A DNA stretch of 64,000 bases, taken from Bacillus sp. PK3_68. GTDB taxonomy: Bacteria; Bacillota; Bacilli; Bacillales; Domibacillaceae. A model generated the notes under the pieces. The model searched no databases. It worked only from the letters and a program-made list of their open reading frames with translations, and was not told where the DNA came from. A program made the position numbers and the translations under genes. Below, piece by piece: positions 15,326 to 23,810 of this stretch (positions are counted from its first letter, which is position 1; each line of letters opens with the position of its first letter). The DNA lies in the NCBI RefSeq assembly GCF_003600835.1, contig NZ_NQYC01000001.1:62001-126000 (forward strand). The letters are read 5' to 3'.

Positions 15326-16711
15326 TTAAATTTTACTCAGATCGATTCCCAGTCGTTTGATTTTTTGATAAAGAAGGGGACGGGAGATCTTTAATACCTG
15401 AGCAGCTTTTGTACGATTCCCATTGCATTTTTTTAGCACTTGGATGATCGCCTCTTTTTCAGCTCGTTTCTTTACTTCTTCAAGCGGCTTTTCTGCTGAT
15501 TGAGGGATGAGAGGTTCTTGGCGGCTTGATAAATTCTCTTCGATAAACGATTCGAAATGTTGAGCATCGAGCTGATGAGTGTTTGTATCTATACTGTTCA
15601 TTGCTCTTTCTAAAGTATTCTGCAGTTCTCTCACATTACCAGGCCAATCGTATTGCTGTAGGATATCGAGCACTTCACTGGAAGCCGATTTAACATTACG
15701 AGAGAGAAAGTGATTGAGATTTTCAATACAGAGCTGCACAAGTGCGGGAATATCTTCTTTTCTCTCTCTTAATGGCGGGATGCGAATGTGGAAAACATTA
15801 AGTCGATAAAATAGATCTTCTCTAAATTTCCCCTTTTTAATTAAGTCTCTTAAGTCTTGATTCGTAGCACATAGAATCCTTGTATCAATAGGGATGCTAT
15901 GTTTTCCGCCAATTCTGTCAATTTCTTTTTCTTGTAATGTCCGCAAAATCTTCGGCTGCAGTGCAAGAGGCATTTGGTTAATTTCATCTAAAAACAATGT
16001 TCCCTTACTGGCTAGTTGAAACTTCCCCATTTTCCCACCTTTTCGAGCGTTTGTAAACGATCCCTCTTCATAGCCGAACAGCTCTGATTCAAACAGCTCT
16101 AATGGAATAGCAGAGCAATTCAAGCTAACAAAATGACCCTGACTACTTTTGCTTAATGCGTGAATCGAATGAGCAACCAATTCTTTTCCGGTTCCCGTTT
16201 CGCCAGTGATCAATACAGTTGAATTTGAATGGGCGGCATTCACAATCTCCTTGCGAAGCTTCTTCATTTGAGGGCTGTCGCCAACAATATTTTCAATGGA
16301 GTACTTATTTCCTTTTAGTCGTTTTTGTTCTTGCTTGAAAAAGCTAAGTTCAGTAGGGAGACTATCAATTTTTTTAATGAAGTTTTTCAATAGTTGATAA
16401 TTATCAAACAGATCATATTCTACTACGCCAGCAAACCTGTCTCCCTCGTAATAGGGGAAGCGGCTGCTTACAATTGTCGTATGTTTCAAGAAATAAAAAT
16501 CAGCAATCGAGGGTTCTCTCATTTGAACGGCCTGGTGAATTTTTGAAGTAGGAATGACATCAAGAATGTGCTTTCCGATAACTTGATCACGGTTAATTCC
16601 TACGTCTTCGGCTAAGCGCTTTGTCATAAACATGATTCTTGCTTGATCATCTACAATAACTAATCCTTCAATTTGTTCCATAATAGTTAAGCAAGTTTCC
16701 AATGTTAACAT
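15326..16711 (-). CDS. PAS-AAA+-Fis enhancer-binding regulator with atypical GAFTGA loop
   Basis: About 461 aa from the ATG at 16711, chosen because AGGAG lies 9 nt upstream; the frame stays open to 16759. Domains: N-terminal PAS (about 5-110), AAA+ core with Walker A G-E-T-G-T-G-K-E, Walker B G-T-L-F-L-D-E-I and R-fingers in F-R-E-D-L-F-Y-R-L-N-V, and a C-terminal Fis HTH (G-N-R-T-K-A-A-Q-V-L-K-I-S-R-P-L-L-Y-Q-K-I). The loop that contacts sigma-54 reads G-S-F-T-N-A where G-A-F-T-G-A is usual. It is last in an operon with a peptidase and permease and probably controls them, yet I found no -24/-12 promoter upstream of that operon. Confidence 0.88.
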   Translation of the reverse strand: MLTLETCLTIMEQIEGLVIVDDQARIMFMTKRLAEDVGINRDQVIGKHILDVIPTSKIHQAVQMREPSIADFYFLKHTTIVSSRFPYYEGDRFAGVVEYDLFDNYQLLKNFIKKIDSLPTELSFFKQEQKRLKGNKYSIENIVGDSPQMKKLRKEIVNAAHSNSTVLITGETGTGKELVAHSIHALSKSSQGHFVSLNCSAIPLELFESELFGYEEGSFTNARKGGKMGKFQLASKGTLFLDEINQMPLALQPKILRTLQEKEIDRIGGKHSIPIDTRILCATNQDLRDLIKKGKFREDLFYRLNVFHIRIPPLRERKEDIPALVQLCIENLNHFLSRNVKSASSEVLDILQQYDWPGNVRELQNTLERAMNSIDTNTHQLDAQHFESFIEENLSSRQEPLIPQSAEKPLEEVKKRAEKEAIIQVLKKCNGNRTKAAQVLKISRPLLYQKIKRLGIDLSKI

Positions 16712-16785
16712 GTACATAATCTCCTGAAAAATAGTGACCTTCTTCCACATATTTATCATAACAAATAATCAAGTAAAGAATAAAC

Positions 16786-18186
16786 TTAGGATAATTTCTC
16801 TATATCTTTATTTGAATCTAAATACTCTGCCTCGTTAAAGTTCATGTGGGGCGGTTGTTTTGTAAAGAATTTTGTTAGGTAAAGAAGGTAGGCGACCCCG
16901 GCTGCCACCCATATAGAACCTAAGCTAAGGGCATTTTTACTCAAATTCGCCAAAATCCATATATTAAAACCAGCCCCGGTTAAGGGAAGAGCTAAATATA
17001 ATAGAAAGTTTTTTATACCGCGGCGCTTTTCTTTAATAAAGTAATGAGCAATAACAGATAAATTAACAAATGTAAAGGCAAGCAAGGCTCCGAAATTTAC
17101 TAACGAAAAGGCTGTTTCTAAATCTATGAAAAAACCTAATAAGCATATTACGGCGATAATTAAAACATTTCGCAGCGGGGTCATAAGCTTCGGATGAATG
17201 TAACCAAATATTTTTTTCGGAAGAACGCCATCTCGCCCCATAACGTACAGAAGACGGGCACCACTTGCATGTGAAGTTAAGGACATTCCGATAGAAGCGA
17301 TAATAAAACCTGCGGTGAAAAAAGAAGTGAGCAATGCACTGCCTAGAAAATAAACAATTTCATATCCTCCTGCTTCGGGATCTTTAAATGAATCAAAATC
17401 GGGATGTACCATATGAAGTAAGTAAGATAATCCGATAAACATGGCACCTCCTATTAAAGCGATAAGAAGAATGGCTCTCGGTACGGTTTTTCTTGGGTTG
17501 ACCGTTTCTTCTGTAAACGTTGTGACTGCATCAAAACCAAGAAAGGAGGTACAAACGATAGAGGCACCCGCCAGCACGAGGGAAAATGAGTGTTCAGGAT
17601 TGTAAAATGGAAGGGTAGAAAATAGCTCTCCCGCCCCCATGCCGGTTTGGATTCTTTGAATCGCAAATCCAGCAAAAAAGGCTACGACTAAAAATTGGAA
17701 TAAAACCACTAAAGTATTAACTTTAGCATTTAATTTCACTCCAAACATGTTAACAATCGTAACCGTACCAAGCAGCAATAACATGCCCGCCCATAAAGGA
17801 ATTTGCGGAAAGGTTGCATGAATAAAGATACCCGAGGCTAATATGTTTAACACCGGCAGGAAAATATAGTCTGTTAAAACAGCCCAGCCAACTAGAAAAC
17901 CGACACTCGGATTAATTGTTTTAGAAGCATACGTATAAGCGGAACCAGACGAAGGGAAGGCTTTTACCATTTTTCCGTAACTATAGGCAGTAAATAAAAC
18001 CATGATAAGCGCTACTAAATAGGCAGCCGCCGCTCTTCCTTGTGTCCCTTGAGCAACGATACCATAGGGAGAAAATACGGCCATCGGGGACATATAGGCT
18101 AATCCCATAAACACCAAGGGAAAAAGAGTTAACGTTCGATTTAATTGTGGTGCAGCATGACTCTTTGTATTTTTGACATGATCCAT
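16786..18186 (-). CDS. APC-superfamily amino acid permease
   Basis: A 466-aa membrane protein with about 12 hydrophobic segments and the same signatures as its paralogue at 13606-14973 (L-V-F-M-G-L-A-Y-M-S-P-M-A-V-F; F-P-S-S-G-S-A-Y-T-Y-A; F-L-G-F-D-A-V-T-T-F-T-E-E-T). GAGGAGG stands 8 nt before the ATG. It lies between the DmpA-type peptidase gene (122 bp upstream) and the enhancer-binding regulator, so it likely imports the peptide's amino acids or an amino-acid amide handled by the peptidase. The substrate cannot be told. Confidence 0.88.
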   Translation of the reverse strand: MDHVKNTKSHAAPQLNRTLTLFPLVFMGLAYMSPMAVFSPYGIVAQGTQGRAAAAYLVALIMVLFTAYSYGKMVKAFPSSGSAYTYASKTINPSVGFLVGWAVLTDYIFLPVLNILASGIFIHATFPQIPLWAGMLLLLGTVTIVNMFGVKLNAKVNTLVVLFQFLVVAFFAGFAIQRIQTGMGAGELFSTLPFYNPEHSFSLVLAGASIVCTSFLGFDAVTTFTEETVNPRKTVPRAILLIALIGGAMFIGLSYLLHMVHPDFDSFKDPEAGGYEIVYFLGSALLTSFFTAGFIIASIGMSLTSHASGARLLYVMGRDGVLPKKIFGYIHPKLMTPLRNVLIIAVICLLGFFIDLETAFSLVNFGALLAFTFVNLSVIAHYFIKEKRRGIKNFLLYLALPLTGAGFNIWILANLSKNALSLGSIWVAAGVAYLLYLTKFFTKQPPHMNFNEAEYLDSNKDIEKLS

Positions 18187-18308
18187 GTTATAGCCTCCTC
18201 GTAGTTTATTGAGATGTTTTTGATTATTCAGACTAATTTTGTGTTTTTCAAGCCCCTATAGCCTTGGGACTTAAAAAGTTGATATATGTTTGATAAAAAT
18301 GTGTATCT

Positions 18309-19409
18309 TTAACGGGTATATTGCTTCATCACTTTAAGCAACTTTTCGTGATCAATGGCATGAGCTTTCTTTCCAAAGGGTTTCACTAAAGACATTGTTT
18401 TGGCTGCAATCATCGCATTAATGACTGATTCATCAACAGATTGACAGACGGCTTCATAAATAGGATCAAAACTCTCATCATTGACAAAAGTCATTGTCAA
18501 TTTGTCTTCTAAAAGTTGGGGGATATCCATTTGATTTGCTGTTGAAAAGGCCAGGAAAATATCACCGGAATTGTTTCCGCCAGGGCTTCCGCTCCTGCCA
18601 ATCCCAATCGCCGCCCGCTTTGCAAGGCGCTTAAGCTGATGGGGAAGCATCGGAATATCTGTCCCGATAATAACGATGATGGAGCCTTGCTCTTTAGAAA
18701 GGATTTTATGCTCAGTTAAATGTTTTCCAACAGGTACACCTAAAACGGTAAGCCAGTCGCGGATACCATAGTTTGCTTGAACTAACACTCCCACATGATG
18801 CTGTTCGCCATTTAGTTCAACTATGCGGGATGACGTACCCGTTCCGCCTTTAAATTCATAACAAATCATGCCAGTTCCTCCACCAACATTGCCTTCAGCG
18901 ATGGCCCCGGACTTTGCTGAATGGATAGCTGATAGGACATGTTCCTCTTTGATATGCTGGCCATTAATGTCGTTTAACAATCCATCATATGTTTCTGCAA
19001 TAACTGGCATTGCCCAAAGGTGATGCTCACTGAACTGTTCTTTATACTTCTCAATCATCCATTTGGTTGTGGCATGATGAGCCATGCCGACAGAATGTGT
19101 ATTCGTAAGACAGATCGGACTTAAGAAATAGCCGCCGTCATTTACCCAATGCATTCCTGTCATTTCGCCATTTCCATTTAAGCTGTATGTGCCGGCCCAA
19201 ACGGGCTGCATCTTTTCCTTTGTTCCTCGCGGCAAAATAGCCGTTACGCCCGTACGGATCGGGCCCTCCCCAATTACAACAGGACCTTCTCCTTCTATAA
19301 TCGTTGTATAGCCGACCTTAACACCTGGAACATCAGTAATCGCATTAAAGTGCCCCGGCACACCAGGAAAATCTAATCCAATATCACGTGCTCGTTTTCT
19401 CGCGGACAT
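18309..19409 (-). CDS. P1 (S58) family aminopeptidase, DmpA/BapA type
   Basis: A 366-aa Ntn-like hydrolase of the L-aminopeptidase/D-esterase family. Visible family segments: I-T-D-V-P-G-V-K-V-G-Y near the N-terminus, T-G-V-T-A-I-L-P-R-G, L-T-N-T-H-S-V-G, E-G-N-V-G-G-G-T-G-M, and the autoprocessing/nucleophile site G-G-N-N-S-G-D-I, where the Ser becomes the new N-terminal residue of the beta chain. Members cleave N-terminal residues, beta-peptides, amides or esters. It is first in an operon with a permease and enhancer-binding regulator. AGGAGG precedes the ATG. The length is normal for the family. Confidence 0.88.
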   Translation of the reverse strand: MSARKRARDIGLDFPGVPGHFNAITDVPGVKVGYTTIIEGEGPVVIGEGPIRTGVTAILPRGTKEKMQPVWAGTYSLNGNGEMTGMHWVNDGGYFLSPICLTNTHSVGMAHHATTKWMIEKYKEQFSEHHLWAMPVIAETYDGLLNDINGQHIKEEHVLSAIHSAKSGAIAEGNVGGGTGMICYEFKGGTGTSSRIVELNGEQHHVGVLVQANYGIRDWLTVLGVPVGKHLTEHKILSKEQGSIIVIIGTDIPMLPHQLKRLAKRAAIGIGRSGSPGGNNSGDIFLAFSTANQMDIPQLLEDKLTMTFVNDESFDPIYEAVCQSVDESVINAMIAAKTMSLVKPFGKKAHAIDHEKLLKVMKQYTR

Positions 19410-19771
19410 ATGTATTCCTCCTGTCTAGCAGATTATTTGGCATGAATAAAAAATTTTTGTGCTCCTCTACACCTTTAAGTTAGGGGAGGGAGACTTTAAA
19501 ACATTCACAAAAAGTATTGCTAATGCACAAAACAAAGGAAAAGAAAAATGACGGCAATTCATTAAACCCTCCTTTCAGACGGTATTAACTAAAATTTTTA
19601 GTGCCATATAGTGTGGCCTTCATACATTTAAGATGACAAGGCAATGATCGCCAGCTATCAATCTTTTCTCTTAAATGAGTTAAAGCAAGAATCATTCCAC
19701 GCAATGAATGATTCAAATTCCCTTTTAAATCAAGGAGTTTCTACTAACTGAAAAATGCCATATAAAAGTAA

Positions 19772-19789
19772 TGTTAGTTTAAACTTACA
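19772..19789. promoter_or_regulatory. 18-bp dyad operator-like site 1
   Basis: TGTTAGTTTAAACTTACA is a near-perfect inverted repeat around AGTTTAAACT. A second copy lies 71 bp away at 19843-19860. The pair lies in the ~700 bp between the minus-strand peptidase operon and the cobalamin riboswitch, so it could serve either promoter. Confidence 0.4.
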
Positions 19790-19842
19790 TATATGGACCT
19801 TTAATCATACGAATATGGGGCCTTTCATTCTATCAACCATAC

Positions 19843-19860
19843 TGTCAGTTTAAACATACA
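19843..19860. promoter_or_regulatory. 18-bp dyad operator-like site 2
   Basis: TGTCAGTTTAAACATACA repeats the TGT-x-AGTTTAAAC-x-TACA pattern of 19772-19789. Spacing between centres is 71 bp. Conservation of the symmetrical core in both argues for protein binding. Confidence 0.4.
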
Positions 19861-20104
19861 GTGTAATGACAAACTTTCATAAAATGCTTTCAATGAACCT
19901 ACCTGAAGAAGGTTCTTCAGTAACTTATCTCTTGCTCCATATCGAAAGTAAAGTTGTAGCTTCTTCCGTATGTAAATTATGAACGCTTGAGAGCGGAGAG
20001 GTTGGCGTCATTTGGACAAGAGTAAACTGAAAAGTATGTCTGGAAAGGGTTAGTGAACATGCCGGCATCGTTTTGTGGTAATATGTAGAAAAGTGAATAT
20101 TTTT

Positions 20105-20285
20105 TGAATAGGTGCTGTGTGTATATTAAAGATGGACAGCTTAAAAGGGAAGCTTGGTGAAAATCCAACACGGTTCCCGCCACTGTAAATTCAGAGCAAC
20201 CTGCATAACGTCACTGCTTTTATAAACGAAAAAGTGGGAAGGCGCGGGTTGTGTAGAAGATAAGTCAGGAAACCTGCCTATTTAA
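20105..20285 (+). promoter_or_regulatory. Cobalamin (B12) riboswitch
   Basis: The conserved aptamer blocks occur in order: GGTGCTGTGTG near 20111, AAAGGGAA, GGTGAAAATCC, ACGGTTCCCGCCACTGTAA (about 20171-20190), GAAGATAAGTCAGG and the B12 box AGTCAGGAAACCTGCCT (20263-20279). A terminator follows at 20377-20410, giving a transcriptional OFF switch by the usual model: adenosylcobalamin bound, terminator formed. The controlled gene is the nitroreductase-family gene at 20494. Confidence 0.95.
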
Positions 20286-20376
20286 AGAACACAGATGGAC
20301 CTACGGGATATAGGGAGGTGTTTACGGAAAGAAGATAATGGCTGGGTTTTATATAAGGGCATGCACTCTTTTTTGT

Positions 20377-20410
20377 AAGCATTTAAACTATACAGGTTTA
20401 AATGCTTTTT
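20377..20410 (+). terminator. Riboswitch expression-platform terminator
   Basis: AAGCATTTAAAC (20377-20388) pairs perfectly with GTTTAAATGCTT (20396-20407), 7-nt loop, T run after. It sits between the cobalamin aptamer and the nitroreductase gene and needs no other gene to end. Confidence 0.88.
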
Positions 20411-20493
20411 TATTGCTGCTTTTTTGGGTCACTGTAAGAGAACATTCATATGAATAGCCAGGAATACTTTTAGTTAAAGGAGAGGAATGGAAA

Positions 20494-21075
20494 ATGACTA
20501 TTTTAACAGATCTACAGCAACGAAGAGCGATCCGTAATTATGATGGGCGCGAAGTAGAGGATGAAAAAATCTTTAAGCTATTAGAAGCAGCTACATGGGC
20601 ACCCAACGATAGAATGAGAGAGCCGTGGACATTTTATGTCGTAAAAGGGGAAGCCAAGAGCAGGTATAACCAACTAGCAGAAGATTACTTAAAAGAGCGA
20701 TTTCCTACAAAGCCCAATCTCATTGAAAGCTCTTTAAAGGTCGTTCAGAATACGCCACTACATATTATTGTAACGAGCGATGTTATTCCTGATGATGAAG
20801 ACGCCACAAAAGACAACGAGTTTGCGGTCTGTTGTGCGATCCATTCGATGTGGCTGGCGGCTCATGAGTTAGGGCTAGGTTTTGTATGGCGGACGCGAGG
20901 CGTAGGACTTGTACATGACGAACGACTTTATCGATTTATTGGATCCCCGGAGCATAAAAAGGTAGTGGGTAATTTATTTATTGGCTATCCAGATCCTGAG
21001 TCATTAAAGAAAGTAAAAGTGCCCATTCGCACATCATTCGAAGACAAAACAATTTGGATGGGGACAAGTCAATAA
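20494..21075 (+). CDS. Nitroreductase-family flavoprotein under cobalamin riboswitch
   Basis: A 193-aa nitroreductase-fold protein: R-R-A-I-R-N-Y (FMN phosphate site) near residue 10, L-L-E-A-A-T-W-A-P-N-D, E-P-W-T-F-Y-V-V, and a C-terminal G-N-L-F-I-G-Y-P. It should bind FMN. BluB, which breaks FMN down to make the lower ligand of B12, belongs to the same superfamily and is often B12-regulated, but this protein does not show the BluB sequence pattern I know; it reads more like an ordinary small nitroreductase. GGAGAGG precedes the ATG. The riboswitch and terminator are its only visible upstream control. Confidence 0.85.
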   Translation: MTILTDLQQRRAIRNYDGREVEDEKIFKLLEAATWAPNDRMREPWTFYVVKGEAKSRYNQLAEDYLKERFPTKPNLIESSLKVVQNTPLHIIVTSDVIPDDEDATKDNEFAVCCAIHSMWLAAHELGLGFVWRTRGVGLVHDERLYRFIGSPEHKKVVGNLFIGYPDPESLKKVKVPIRTSFEDKTIWMGTSQ

Positions 21076-21222
21076 TAAGGGTTTCAATTGGGTTGCTTTT
21101 TTATGATCTTGATGTGGATCGTTAAACCTTTGATTAACGGATAAAGGGACGGATATAAAAGACGCGAAAAAGAAGGCTATTTTTAAATCTGTTTGAACGA
21201 TGAAAGAGTCTTCTTTTACTTT

Positions 21223-21266
21223 AAAAAAGCATTTCTATCCTCTTCAATGGTTAGAAATGCTTTTTT
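21223..21266 (+). terminator. Terminator after the nitroreductase gene
   Basis: A 15-bp stem built on AGCATTTCTA/TAGAAATGCT (21223-21237 with 21252-21266), with A run before and T run after, so it can act in both directions. Confidence 0.85.
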
Positions 21267-21416
21267 ATAAAGGACCTTTCAGAAAATGTACAGTTTTTAT
21301 ATGTGGATCAAGCCTTGATAGTAATTTACGTTATCCGGAATAAAAAGCTGAGGAGCTTATAACCCCTTGTTTTTTATATAACCTAAGCAAATACAAAAAG
21401 AAGGAGCATTGGATAG

Positions 21417-22271
21417 ATGAATAGTATAAGCACATCTTTAGGACGTAACTACATTGACTTATGGAAAGAAAATATGAAAGAGTGGGACGGAACGCTTTCT
21501 AACCGAATGATAAATGATGAAGCGGAAGATGCCTTTTGGAACGCTTTTTTGGAAAAAAAGCAGCAAAATGGCACAGTCGATACAAATGCTTATGCACACA
21601 TCATCCAAGAAGAGCTGTTGAAGCTGCTCCATGAAAGTGATCATGTACTGGAGATTGGGCCCGGCTGGGGTAATTATACATTCTGTGTGTCTGAACATGT
21701 CAAACAGCTTACATGCGTTGATATTTCCCAAAGCATTATCGATTTTTTAAAACATAAAACCGAAAAGATGCAATTAAACAATATAAGCTTTATACATGAA
21801 AAATGGGAACAGCTCAACATTAAGCAAACGTGTGATGTAGTGTTTGGAATAAACTGTTATTATCGCATCCGCGATATCGATAAAGCTTTACTTAAAATGA
21901 ATCAGGCTGCCTCTCGGCTTGTTATAGCGGGTATGACAAGCGGTCCAGAAAAGCCTCACTATATAGATTTACATAGAGAACACGGTTATTCCATAAAGTT
22001 TAGACGCAGGGATTATATTGATTTGCAAAATATTCTGTATCAGCTTGGAATTATGGCCAATTGTAGAATTATTGAGATCCCGCGCGTGAGCATATATGAA
22101 TCGTTTGAAGCTCTTATACGTGATAACGTCAGCAAAATTCTAACAAGAGACTATAATCAACAAGAAGTTGAGCAAGCGCTAAGCCGATACGTAGTAGAGA
22201 AAAATGGGCAATATGAATATTCCTATACCATTCATGCGGCGCTGCTTTATTGGAAGCCGGTAAACATTTGA
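21417..22271 (+). CDS. Class I SAM-dependent methyltransferase
   Basis: A 284-aa protein with methyltransferase motif I V-L-E-I-G-P-G-W-G-N-Y-T (about 78-89), acidic motif II C-V-D-I-S-Q-S and motif IV-like D-V-V-F-G-I-N-C-Y-Y. The N-terminal 70 residues (W-K-E-N-M-K-E-W-D-G) and C-terminal third have no pattern that reveals the acceptor. AAGGAG lies 11 nt before the ATG. It is separated by a terminator from the B12-controlled gene, so shared control is unlikely unless by read-through. The substrate is unknown. Confidence 0.8.
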   Translation: MNSISTSLGRNYIDLWKENMKEWDGTLSNRMINDEAEDAFWNAFLEKKQQNGTVDTNAYAHIIQEELLKLLHESDHVLEIGPGWGNYTFCVSEHVKQLTCVDISQSIIDFLKHKTEKMQLNNISFIHEKWEQLNIKQTCDVVFGINCYYRIRDIDKALLKMNQAASRLVIAGMTSGPEKPHYIDLHREHGYSIKFRRRDYIDLQNILYQLGIMANCRIIEIPRVSIYESFEALIRDNVSKILTRDYNQQEVEQALSRYVVEKNGQYEYSYTIHAALLYWKPVNI

Positions 22272-22683
22272 TGGGGTGTGTATCCTGGAAAATAAATTCA
22301 TTTATCATACGGATGTGCCATGCTTCAATCAAGCGGTTATTTTGGTTTCTCGTTGGCCAAAATCTTAATTTGGGTAAATCAGTAATAATCGTTTACGTTT
22401 TGATCAGTCAGCGTTTTATTCACTTCAAAGTGTGGGCAAAATAATTAAACAGGCATAAATACATGATCGGATAGCCACGATAGGCAGGAGATCTTTTTAC
22501 ATAGGGAATCATGATAAGGCAAATAGTGAATAGGCAAGGCTTTGCTTCATACATTCTCTAAAGGAGACGCATTTTCGTATTTCTTCTCGTATCTTTATGG
22601 TACAATCATGGGGTACCTCCGGTATGTATCATGGACACATTTGTAAGTATGAAAAATTTTAAAGATAAGCTGGTGATACTTAT
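22272..22683. other. Intergenic region upstream of csoR
   Basis: About 410 bp. Near 22613-22630 GGGGTACCTCCGGTATG resembles a CsoR-type operator weakly and would suit autoregulation. The rest shows no supported gene. Confidence 0.3.
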
Positions 22684-22989
22684 ATGAACCATTCTGAAGA
22701 GACGAAAACAACTCATAGATCAACAAAAGAAAAAGATCAGCTAATTACCCGGTTAAAAAGAATAGAGGGACAAGTGCGCGGCATTCAAAATATGATTGAA
22801 AACGACCGGTATTGTGTAGATATTCTTACTCAAATTTCAGCTATTAATGCAGCGATGAATAAGGTTGGTCTGCATTTATTAGAAAGGCACACCCAGCATT
22901 GTGTAGCGGATGCTATAAGAGATGGGGATGAAGAAGAAGCGATTCAAGAATTGATGGAAGTATTTAAACGATTCTCTAAATCTTTATAG
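22684..22989 (+). CDS. csoR: CsoR-type copper-sensing repressor
   Basis: A 101-aa all-helical repressor of the CsoR/RcnR family (R-L-K-R-I-E-G-Q-V-R-G-I, residues 23-34). The Cu(I) ligands are all present: Cys44 in R-Y-C-V-D-I, His69 and Cys73 in E-R-H-T-Q-H-C. Cu(I) binding releases DNA and turns on copZ/copA. Operator-like sites occur before copZ (23419-23433) and copA (23772-23788). It is transcribed separately from copZ, about 500 bp upstream, and has its own terminator. Confidence 0.93.
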   Translation: MNHSEETKTTHRSTKEKDQLITRLKRIEGQVRGIQNMIENDRYCVDILTQISAINAAMNKVGLHLLERHTQHCVADAIRDGDEEEAIQELMEVFKRFSKSL

Positions 22990-22995
22990 TAAAAA

Positions 22996-23022
22996 GCCAG
23001 CTTTCAGTAGTTGGTTTTTTTT
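22996..23022 (+). terminator. Terminator after csoR
   Basis: GCCAGCT (22996-23002) pairs with AGTTGGT (23009-23015; two G-T pairs), followed by a T tract. The following 23023-23418 shows no credible gene. Confidence 0.65.
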
Positions 23023-23418
23023 CTTGGGCAGATGTATACGAGGAGAGGGAATAGCGAAGAGATAAATAAGCGAACATTTTAGTAGTTTTTTTACACAGGG
23101 AGAGGGTATTACATCAAAAGAATGGATACTGCTTCCTCGTATAAAAGACAAATAAACCATAAGGAGAAGAAAGAGTGATCCAGTGACTTACACATACTAC
23201 ATAAAAGAAGAAAAAGAGCGAGACGAATAAGAAAATTATTTTCAGGGAAAATTATTGTAGCGATCCGTTTGTATCGATTTTTATTACTGAATCAGCATTA
23301 GACACTATTAGTGTGGGGCTTTGTTAAGCGTATCAAGTCAAACATTTGGGACAAGTTGATCTGAACAGCAGGAAAGAATGCCTGATTATCGCAAAATAAA
23401 TTTTATTTTCCTATTTAC

Positions 23419-23433
23419 TACCCTACAGGGGTA
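23419..23433. promoter_or_regulatory. CsoR operator before copZ
   Basis: TACCCTACAGGGGTA matches the CsoR operator pattern TACCC-TATAG-GGGTA. It lies about 50 bp before the copZ start, where it would cover the promoter. Confidence 0.75.
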
Positions 23434-23485
23434 TGGTAATATAAGAATTGTAAAAAGTTAGATCATCACTTAAGGAGGGGTTCTT

Positions 23486-23692
23486 ATGCAACAAGTCACA
23501 CTTAATGTAAAAGGGATGTCTTGCGGACATTGTGTTAATTCTATTGAAGGAAATGTAGGTCAGTTAAAAGGGGTAGAATCTGTCAATGTTCATCTAAACG
23601 AAGGAAAAGTGGATATTGCATTTGATGCGAATGAAGTAAGCTTAAAAGAGATTACCGAGGTTATTGAAGATCAAGGATACGATGTTGAGTAG
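23486..23692 (+). CDS. copZ: Copper chaperone CopZ
   Basis: A 68-aa single heavy-metal-associated domain with G-M-S-C-G-H-C (Cys13, Cys16) and G-V-E-S-V-N-V-H. It carries Cu(I) to CopA. AAGGAGG stands before the ATG, and a CsoR operator upstream. A terminator separates it from copA, so full read-through or the second operator must drive copA. Confidence 0.95.
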   Translation: MQQVTLNVKGMSCGHCVNSIEGNVGQLKGVESVNVHLNEGKVDIAFDANEVSLKEITEVIEDQGYDVE

Positions 23693-23727
23693 CCTGCTCA
23701 AGCAAAAATAATCATTAAATAAAAATG

Positions 23728-23762
23728 AAAATAAATCGTGCTAAAATGGCACGATTTATTTT
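23728..23762 (+). terminator. Hairpin terminator between copZ and copA
   Basis: A 14-bp perfect stem (23728-23741 with 23749-23762, core ATAAATCGTGC/GCACGATTTAT), with TTTTC at the end. It would lower copA transcription relative to copZ. Confidence 0.75.
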
Positions 23763-23771
23763 CAGAAAAAT

Positions 23772-23788
23772 ATACCCCTGTGGAGTAT
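23772..23788. promoter_or_regulatory. Second CsoR-type operator, before copA
   Basis: ATACCCCTGTGGAGTAT resembles the site at 23419 and lies just after the terminator and before the copA ribosome-binding site. It would allow separate copper control of copA. Confidence 0.5.
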
Positions 23789-23810
23789 GCGGAAGATAGG
23801 AGTGGATAAT

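Noticed and set aside
19620-19660. Possible sigma-54 promoter for the peptidase operon (GCAATGATCGCC on the plus strand)
   Set aside because: The GC and CC dinucleotides are not 10 bp apart, so the -24/-12 geometry fails.
19977-20183. Minus-strand 68-codon frame before the riboswitch
   Set aside because: Runs through the cobalamin aptamer, which explains the sequence better.
22250-22444. Short frame after the methyltransferase
   Set aside because: Overlaps the end of the methyltransferase in another frame and lacks a ribosome-binding site and recognisable motif.
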